64,000 bases of DNA, from positions 40,369,130 through 40,433,129 of the forward strand of contig CM068379.1 in the NCBI GenBank assembly GCA_034770075.1, in the 5' to 3' direction. Source of the DNA: Aralia elata. Taxonomy: Eukaryota > Streptophyta > Magnoliopsida > Apiales > Araliaceae. The notes under the pieces are model-generated. The model had not been told where the DNA came from. It did no database searches and worked only from the letters and a program-made list of their open reading frames with translations. Numbering within the stretch: the first letter of the stretch is position 1; each line of letters starts with the position of its first letter. The position numbers and the translations under genes are program-made. Positions 55,872 through 64,000 of this stretch are shown here, in pieces.

Positions 55872-56171
55872 ATTCTTCCTTGGTGGATCACCTCTAGAGG
55901 CCAAACACTTGGGTGGCTAACGTTGATCAAAGGAAGGAATCTCATCGGTGGAATTCGAGGAGAACACGAAGGACTAGGAGTTGAACTTGTACCCAAAAAA
56001 GCTTTGATCTATGAGGGTATAATTCTTATTCTCTTTCTCTTTTGTTTAATTGATAATTGAACACAAGGATAAATCATGGTGATGGTTTGTATAAAATTTT
56101 AAAATCTGATTTTATCGCGCTTCCGCTTTATTTATGTAATTTGATTGCATGCTTGCGTTATATACAAACCT
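55872..56171 (+). repeat. A6 5' LTR, right piece
   Basis: It resumes at ATTCTTCCTTGGTGGATCACC and ends CAAACCTGACA. It is followed by a standard PBS TGGTATCAGAGC (56173-56184). About 30-50 bp of LTR between this and the left piece is missing. Confidence 0.88.
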
Positions 56172-56284
56172 GACAGTGGTATCAGAGCCTAATCCTTGTG
56201 TTGATTATTGATTTTGATGATTCCATGTATGAATTGATATGCGATACGATCGGATTTTTGGGCTGGAAATTTTTTTCTGAATCT

Positions 56285-56416
56285 ACATCGCGGCGCGGCC
56301 GCGCCGCTTGCAGTTCATTCTGGAGCGCAGTCGCGCCCTAACCCAGAAAACGTTTCTGGGGGTACAGCGCGGCCGCGCCGCTCCTAGTTCAATTTGGAGC
56401 GCGGCCGCGCCGGTGT
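56285..56416 (+). repeat. GC-rich palindrome array in the A6 leader
   Basis: GCGGCGCGGCCGCGCCGC, an 18-bp perfect palindrome, begins near 56289. Further copies of AGCGCGGCCGCGCC are near 56364 and 56398, with a decayed AGCGCAGTCGCGCC near 56324. Each contains or derives from GCGGCCGC. The array sits just after the PBS, where A2 has its W-box-like array and A3 has neither. Confidence 0.9.
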
Positions 56417-57405
56417 GCAGACTTTGAATTTTTTTTGTTTTTCTCATTTAAGATAAATGGTTTATTTAATTGATAAAAGTTTAAAATAAAGATGTTTATT
56501 TTATCTAGAATAGGATTTCAGATTGCTAAAATTAAAGGAGTTTAATTTAGATATGGTTTTTGATTAAAATAAAAGAGTTTATGTTGTTTCAAAACTAAAT
56601 ATTAGCAAAACTTTTTCCCATTAATTGATATCAATGCATATATGGAATGGTTTTATTATTCATGAGATGAATGTTATTTATTGATACATATAGAGATATG
56701 TATGACAATAAATAGGGATTGATTATGGACTATTGACCAATGTATGATTGGATTTATTTTAGTGGATGCTTGAATATATGGGTTTTTAATAAATGGGGTC
56801 TGCGTACCTCGTCTTCTCTAATTTTTCTTAATGTAAATTCTAGCTCCCTCCTATGTACTTCCCCCTGACTGCTGATCAATGTTTCTATTTATTGTAAATA
56901 GTTTATGTAATAGGACTAGTTAGAATTAATTTTTGAAGAATTAGAGACAAAGGAGCAAGGAGCACTTGAAGACCCATTTGTATTGGAACCCGGGTTTAAA
57001 TGTAATAGTTATATTTAAATTTAATTCTTACACCATAGGTTTGACCTTTTGGTTCACTTGGTGGCTCTAGTGAACCAAACTAGAATAAAAGTCCATAATC
57101 AATCTGGGTAGAATATAGTATTCTATATGTGCATTCTTACTATATATATTATATATTATCCAACATGCTTCGCATGTAAAATAATATGACGCGTATTTTA
57201 TATATATGTGTGCATGCGCGCTAAACAAGATGAGAAGAATAATAATAAACCCCTCAAAGAAATCATATTAAGTCCTAAGCGTTCAAAGATATTTGGAATA
57301 TCGAACGCCGCCTTCTAGCATGGTAAAGCAATAGAGTATTAAATGTTTAATATGAGTTTGTTGTGTCACCACAAGACAAGTATTAAATATTTAAGATGTT
57401 GCTTT

Positions 57406-59206
57406 TGTTAGGTTTGTATAGCGCGAACATGCAATCAAATTACATAAATAAAGCGGAAGCGCGATAAAATCAGATTTAAAAATTTTATACAAACCATCAC
57501 CATGATCTTTCTTTATGCACAATTATTAATTAAACGAAAGAGATGGAGAATAAGAATTATACCCTTGTAGAATTCTAGCTTCCTCAGGTACAAGTTCACC
57601 TCCAATTCCTTCGCGTTCTCCTTGAATTCCACCGATTAAATTCCTTCCTTTGATCAACGTTAGCCACCCAAGTGTTTGGCCTCTAGAGGTGATCCACCAA
57701 GGAATAATACTTGTTCAAGAAGATGGGTGTTGGCAAAACCCTAGTTTCTATCTCTATAGAAATTGTAAGTATTCTCTACAATTCTTATGCAAGAGTGTGT
57801 AACCCTAATCTATGATAAGACTTCTCTTATTTATAGATGTAGGAAAACCCTTCCCTAAACTATTTAGGATTAGGGTTTCTATTCTAATTAAACTGCTTTA
57901 ATTAAATTAAACTCCTAATCCAATTAGGAATTAATGTGAGAGTACTTCTATTAATTAATTCTCAATCCCTATTAGGAATTAAATAATAGTAATAGTAATA
58001 ATAATAATAAGACTCCTCTTATTAATTTATATTTAATATTTCTAAAATATTAAATAATAAATATTAAGCTATATTAATTTTATTCTATCTCCATAGACTA
58101 AATTAAATACACTTAACTTATTATTACAATTATGCCATTTACTTCTTAAATAAATATTTTCCTTTTGCGGTGTGACCCTTTAGGTTCTCTATATTAAACC
58201 GGTTGTGAATAAATAAATTAGAACAATTTTAATCTTATTTAAATAAATAAATTAAACTATTTAATTCATTTAAATAAATAATATTTATTCTACAATAAGG
58301 GTAAGCCCCCTTAGCGATCAACGACTTTCCAGATAATATAGATTTCAACATTAATCACAAAAGAACCTTTGAGTAAATAGTTACCGTACAATTGAATCCT
58401 TCTACCATACAATGTCCCAATTAAGTATAAGACATAGATTTACTGTCAAGTCTTATTTTATTTAATTATATGCATTTCGATTCCCAAATGCACAACTTTA
58501 AATAATGCAAATTAGAAACTCCTTTCTAATTTCATTCTGCCTTGGCCAAGGACTACTGAATTGTCATTTATCGAATCACATAGGACATTCACATCTTTTA
58601 CTAGACGTGGTAGATTCTTTGTTGACCATTCACCTATCTCCATGTACAACTTATTATACCCAATCATACCCTTTGATATACCCCAAAGGTCTTAAGGGAC
58701 ATGTCAAAGTATAATTCATCATACACAAGATACTATGATGATCTCAAGTCCAAGGATCACTTGTACTACTATCACTAGAGGAATTCCTATTGACAGGAGA
58801 GTAAAACTCCATTAGGTATTCCTTAGCGAGTCACGTTCAGTGAACTTATTCTCTAATAAGCACCTACATACTTGTTTTAGTGTCTCCACACAAATGATTA
58901 TGAGATCAATCATCCTCTTCCTAAGAGCAAACAACGTATGTACTAATCTATCCGGATTCACTAATCCCCAATTTAGTAATCCAACGATTAGGAACAATTT
59001 TAGTTTGTGAGCTATCTAGAATTTAGATCTCATTAGCATGATCACCATCATGATTCTAAAAGCATTGCTCAAAACTATGGGTTTATCACATTTAATATAA
59101 CATCACTATGTAGATAATATAAAATGCCTTTTAAAAACCGAATAAGATTACAAAGTATATGCTACATCATATCAAATATGATTGGCTTGTGTGCATACTA
59201 CTTTCA
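57406..59206 (-). repeat. 3' LTR of A5
   Basis: From TGTTAGGTTTGTATAGCGCG to CATACTACTTTCA in window orientation, with the reverse TATA box TATTTATA at about 57828-57835. The LTR is full length and uninterrupted. Confidence 0.94.
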
Positions 59207-61830
59207 ATCTCCCACTTGCACTAAAGCCAATCGCCATGGTATCTAATACCCTTCTTCTCTAAGTGACGATCATCCTGCTGTTTGGATAAAGCTTCAGTAG
59301 ATGGATATGTAATGCTGTTCTCGAGAGTCTACTATCTCTATAGTGACTTTTTCTCTTTCAATGATTCCACTAATCAAATGAAAGTGCCGCAACACATGTT
59401 TGAATCCAAGATGAGACTTAGGAACTATTCCCAGTTCTGTGATGAACTTTTCATCCAAACAATCGACTTGCAGCTTCACTTACAGCTATATACTTTGTCT
59501 TTGTCACTAAACCAACAACTCTTTGCTGTTTGGAACCTTTCCTGTTTGGAACCTTTCAATTCACTGCACCACCATTTAAGGTAACAATTTACCCTAAAGT
59601 GGATTTGTTATCATCTTGGTCAGTCTGAAAAACTTGAGTCTGTTTAGCCCTCTAGTTTTCATTCAGACCTACCACGAATCATGATCACATCTTCAATACG
59701 GATTAAGTACTTAAAGATGTTCATCACTGTCTTACGGTGATCTTCTCCAGAATCTGACTGATCAACATCAGACCTTGTATATTCATTGCATTCATGATAG
59801 TAACTCATGCGATCTCTCTTTTAATTGGAGACAATTTTAGAGAGATACACTCCATAGCTCATCATCATGAGACCTCTCTTGGAGTTTGCCATGCTAAACG
59901 CCTTTAGCATCAAATGAATATACGTTCCTTGGGTCAAGCCGAACATCCTTTTAAATCTATCTATATAGATTTATATCCCCAATTTATAGAATGCTCCTCC
60001 CAAGTTATTCGTGGAGGAATGTTTAGACAATTTTATCTTTACTGATTGTAGCATTGGTGTGTCATTCCTTATCAGTAATATATCAACATATAATACTAGG
60101 AATGTCACAGTGCTCCCACTGACCCTTTTGTACACACTAGGTTCATTCTCGTTTTTGATAAAATCAAACTCTTTTGATTGTCTCATCAAAACGAATGTTC
60201 CATCTTTGAGAAGCTTGCTTCAATCCATCAATGGATCATTGTAGCTTAAAACACGATCTGCTTCAACCTTTGAAACAAATTCCTCTGGCTGTATCATACA
60301 TACATTCTCCTCAAGTCTTTATTGAGGAATGACGTCTCCACATCCATTTTGCCAGATTTCGTAATAAGCTGCAATCACAAGCAAAATCCAAATGGACTTG
60401 AGCATTACCCGATAATAAGGTTTTATTACAGTCAACTCCTTGATAACTTTATATGAAAACCTTTTAAACAAGTCTGGTCTTATAGGTCTCCACCTTTGCC
60501 ATTCCATATTACACCCTTTAGGCCACTATGCCTTTCGGTGGAGTAACCAGAGTTTTATACTTGGTTCTCATACATGGAGTGCATTTCGGATTTCATGGCT
60601 ATCTGCCATTTCTCTGAGTGTCTTCTACTCATAGGCCTCATCGTATATAACGGGATCATCATCTTCTATGATGCATACCTCATCATCATCCTCTATGATG
60701 AATCTATACCTCCTAGGTATCTTCGGTACTCTTCCAGATTTACGATTCGGTTATGGTACAATAGGTCTATCTACAGGTCCCTCGATTTGATTTAAAGTGC
60801 TTTGTGGTTCTTGAACTCTTTCAAGATCTATTACCCTCCCACTAGCTCCTTCAATGATAAACATCTTTATCTAAGAAGGCAGCGTGTAGGATTATAGTAA
60901 TAATACCCTAAACTTTCTTTAGGATATCCCACAACTCTGCACTTGTCAAATTTTGTCCCAAACTTATCTTTTGAAACCTTTTCACATAAGTTGGACAACC
61001 CCCTTATCTTAACATACTTAAGACTAGGAATCCTCCCTATCCATAACTTTTATAGAGTCTTGGGGCCAAATTTTTGAGGTTACCTTATTTGTAGATATGC
61101 AGCCGTTTCTAGGGCATAACCCCAGATGGATACTAGAATGTCGGTAAAAAATTATTATGGACCTTAACCATGTCCAACAAGGTACAATTTCTCCTTCTAG
61201 ATACCACCAATTCAATTATTGCGTATCAGGAGGTGTCCATTATGAGAAAATACCATTTTGAGATGATCTAGAAACTTATTTGCACAAGTATTGCTTCCTC
61301 GATCTGATCAATAAAATCTTAATACTTTGTCAATTTGTTTCACTTCTGAATTATTTGAACATTTCAAATGATTCAAACTTGTATTTCATCAAATACACGC
61401 ATTCAACTCTTTAGAATGACCATCTCCTTTTTTCTTTTACTAGTTTGTTCAATTTGCAAAATTATTTTTCATGTAAGTCAAGTATACAAAGTCTATCAAG
61501 TAATCTTCCAGTTTCAAACAAAAACATTATCATTATAAATAGAACAACAATTGTTCTTAAATATAATACCAAAACCTTCCTTGGTCCAACAACGGAAGTA
61601 ATAATATTTCTAAAGAGAACTGGAACATAATAACAACTTATTAACTTAATAGACTTTCCCGTAGAACAACGCTAAAACTATAAGTTCCTACGGTTAATGT
61701 AGGCAACCATTGCTCCATTCTCCACACGTAAGATTACTTACTCTTTGTTTAGCTTTCTACTTCTACTTAGTCTCTACATTGGATTGCATATGTGAGAACT
61801 ACAAGCCGGTATCCAATACCCAAGTAGAAC
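59207..61830 (-). pseudogene. A5 pol, decayed
   Basis: RNase H C-terminus 59207-59600, with the deletion before KSHLGFKHVLRHFH (about 59380-59430) and the second deletion near 59745-59790. RT at 60000-60250 has FLVLYVDILLIRND lacking one catalytic-box residue (about 60077-60094). The linker is at 60640-60740. The integrase stops are at 61308-61310, 61240-61242 and 61216-61218. Private indels add further breaks. Confidence 0.85.
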
Positions 61831-62725
61831 CTTGACTTACAGAAAGATTTATTTTAATCATGAACAAACCTATATCTGTAACCGAAGCTTCACTAAGGCT
61901 TCTTTTGGTTTACCCTCTGTAAGATTCTCTCTTACAGTTTTCCTTTCCAGTATCCAGGCTTATTGCAGTGGAAGCAAACTCCTTTGCTATCTGCAATCAG
62001 TATTGTTCTTATTATCCTTTGTTTTTTGCCTTTCCATTTACCTTCTTGAATTGTTCTTCTTTTAAGAAGATCCTTTGGCCCTCTTCCGCTTCCTGGAAGA
62101 ATCATCTACCGGTAAGACTTGGTCTTTCTTGGTTGGAAAGTGACTCTTTACAGTTTTTCAACATGTTTAAGCAACTCAGGCAGGCTGACATATAGCTTGT
62201 TCATGTGGAAATTCACAACAATTTGTGAGAAAGAGTCCGGAAGTGATTGCAAGATCAAATCTTGGATCAACTCTCCATCCATTAAAACCAGTTGTCCCAA
62301 TTGTACAATCAGATTGATCATTTTGAGGACATTTGTCTATACTGTAGTGCCATTGGTTATTCTAGATCGAAAGAGCTCCTTAGATATCTGATATCTAATA
62401 GTCTTACTTTCCTCACCCTTCAACTACTTGAAGGTGCAGGAGTATAGTAGGAGCATCCATAGTTTCATGTTGACGCTGAAGCTCGTTACTCATGGATGCG
62501 AGCATGATGCATTGAGTCAACTGTGCATCATCTTGCCACTTTCTAAAAGTAACAATCTCTTCCTTAGAGGCATTGTCTGTAACTATTGCAGGGATAAGCG
62601 TATTAAAGGACATAAGATAGCTTTTCAACCTTAAGAAACTATCTCAAATTCCTTAACTAGTCTGTGTTTATTTGGTCCAGTTAATTAGCATCTAATATGC
62701 TCTGCAGTGATAGTGAATTAGACAT
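61831..62725 (-). pseudogene. A5 gag, frame closed at codon 15
   Basis: ATG at 62725-62723. The family frameshift GCTAATTAAC puts TAA at codon 15 (about 62681-62683). Downstream similarity includes CIMLASMSNELQRQHETMDA (about 62440-62530) and the GELIQDLILQSLPDSF segment (about 62225-62285). Confidence 0.84.
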
Positions 62726-64000
62726 CGTAAAATTCTGTAAATGAATTTGTAATTTAACAACATTTTAGCATACATTCATTTAATTAATTATCAAAATAAA
62801 TTAGGTCTTTATTTTAAAGATTGGTATCTCTCACTTTTTCATCAAACTATATTACCCTCAATATATATAGTTCGGCAAATCTAATTAAAGGTTTGCTAGT
62901 GAGGAATAAGGATCCCATTTCAATGTGTATATAGCCTTGTGTGACACAAACAAATGATATATAAATAAATAAGTAGACAACTATTGTCAATTACATCACT
63001 ATATAACTCCTTATATTTTGCCTCTTAGATTTATTTTGATCAAGTGTGGACACATCCGAATCAAAAATTATCCAAGTTAAGTCCAACCTAGCACTTCCAT
63101 ATATTCGAAATAAAAACACTGTCCTTGTGTGACAAAAACAAAACAGCATCGTTCCAGTCTATGTATAAGCATCAAATTGTGATAAAGCAAACATCTTAAA
63201 ATATTTAATACTTGACTTGTCTGACACAACAAACTCATATTAAATATTTAATACTCTATCGCTTTTACCATGCTAGAAGGCGACGTTCGATATTCCAAAT
63301 ATCTTTGAACGCTTTAAGACTTAATATAATTTCTTTGAGGGGGTTTGTTATTATTAGTCTCATCTTGTTTAGCGCGCATGCACATAATATATATATATAA
63401 TAAAATACGCGTCAATATTATTTAACATGCGAAGCATGGTTGGATAATATATTAATATATATATAGTAAGCTTGCACATATAGAATTACTATATTCTACC
63501 CGGATTGATTTATAGACTTTTATTCTAGTTTGGTTCACTAGAGCCACCAAGTGAACCAAAAGGTCAAACCTAGGGTGGCAAGAATTAAAATTTAAATATA
63601 ACTATTACATTTAAACCCGGGCTCCATTACAAACGGGTCTTCAAGCGCTCCTTGCTCCTTTGTCTCCAATTCTTCAAGTAATTCTAACTAAACCTATTAC
63701 ATAAACTATTTACAATAAATAGAAACCTTGATCAACAGTCAAGGGGAAGTACATAGGAGGGAGATAGAATTTACATTAAGAAAAAATTAGAGAAGACGAG
63801 GTACGCAGACCCCATTTATAAAAACTCATATATTCAAGCATCCACTAAAATAAATCCAATCGCACATTGGTCAGTAGTCCATAATCAATCCCTATTTATT
63901 ATTCATACATATCTCCATATGTATCAATAGATAACATTCATCTCATGAATAATAAAACTATTCCATTATATGCATTGATATCATTTACATGGGCAAATTA
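62726..64000 (-). other. A5 leader with hairpin repeats (truncated by window end)
   Basis: It contains TTGTGTGACACAA at 62937-62949 and variants near 63043, 63125 and 63208, at the same spacing as in A2 and A3. AT-rich and non-coding. Confidence 0.75.

Larger units (their letters stand above)
51944..57405 (+). mobile_element. Element A6: family A copia, 5' part only
   Basis: 5' LTR in two pieces (51944-52885 and 55872-56171), PBS and 1.2 kb of leader, then interrupted by A5 at 57406. The first ~550 bp of the LTR is missing at the F2 junction. The leader contains a GC-palindrome array (56285-56416) and, from about 56610, sequence closely matching the A3 leader, including a TTGTGTCACCACAA hairpin at 57361-57374. 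No A6 coding sequence is in the window. Confidence 0.85.
57406..64000 (-). mobile_element. Element A5: family A copia, runs off the window
   Basis: 3' LTR 57406-59206 (1801 bp), PPT and interior from 59207. The 5' LTR lies beyond 64000. It is inserted in the A6 leader; the left flank is GCTTT (57401-57405). The interior aligns with A3 throughout and shares its coding lesions, but has CAG where A2/A3 have TAG in gag. Confidence 0.92.

Overview
This window looks like plant (angiosperm) nuclear DNA from a repeat-rich, probably heterochromatic region. It is AT-rich and I see no convincing host gene. Almost every base that can be assigned belongs to LTR retrotransposons nested inside one another, plus one broken CACTA DNA transposon. 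LTR pairs, primer binding sites complementary to initiator-Met tRNA, polypurine tracts and 5-bp target duplications allow the nesting order to be read directly. Family letters below are my own labels.

Layout. 1-2683: LTR of copia family A (minus), carrying a 3' CACTA fragment (949-2475). 2684-4669: no recognisable gene. 4670-5089: two head-of-LTR fragments of family A or a relative. 5090-30954: a SIRE-like Ty1/copia element B (plus), split inside RNase H by element A2 (11535-30760, minus, TSD AAAGG). A2 is itself split by element A3 (19906-28607, plus, TSD AAACC), and its left LTR holds a solo LTR E (12946-14240). B is cut again at 30955 by a gypsy-like LTR D, D by a SIRE-like LTR C (31792-33701), and C by the chromovirus F1 (33863-45625). 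A reversed, decayed second copy F2 follows (45626-51943). Next comes a plus-strand A element (A6) whose 5' LTR contains an inverted gag-pol fragment (A4, 52886-55131). Last is A5 (57406 to the window end, minus), inserted into A6.

How the parts relate. F1 encodes gag, protease, reverse transcriptase, RNase H, integrase and a chromodomain-like tail in one frame broken by a single TGA. It also has an extra upstream reading frame with an acidic DPEE repeat and a long coiled coil. B is a decayed SIRE element whose lesions are mostly C-to-T or G-to-A type.

The most notable result is family A. Copies A2, A3, A4 and A5 share the same coding lesions: a gag frameshift at codon 15 and three integrase stops in all four, plus loss of one codon in the RT catalytic motif and two RNase H deletions in A2, A3 and A5. 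Yet A2 and A3 have intact LTR ends, PBS, PPT and target duplications. This is the pattern expected of a family amplified in trans after its proteins were already dead. Its leader keeps four evenly spaced small hairpins that could be a packaging signal, beside a fast-changing cassette (W-box/TGACG array in A2, GC palindromes in A6, neither in A3).

F1 has no target duplication and its flanks belong to two different elements. This points to a large deletion by recombination between two F copies, which would also explain the missing distal halves of B, D, C, F2 and A6. All alignments were done by eye; divergence was not counted.
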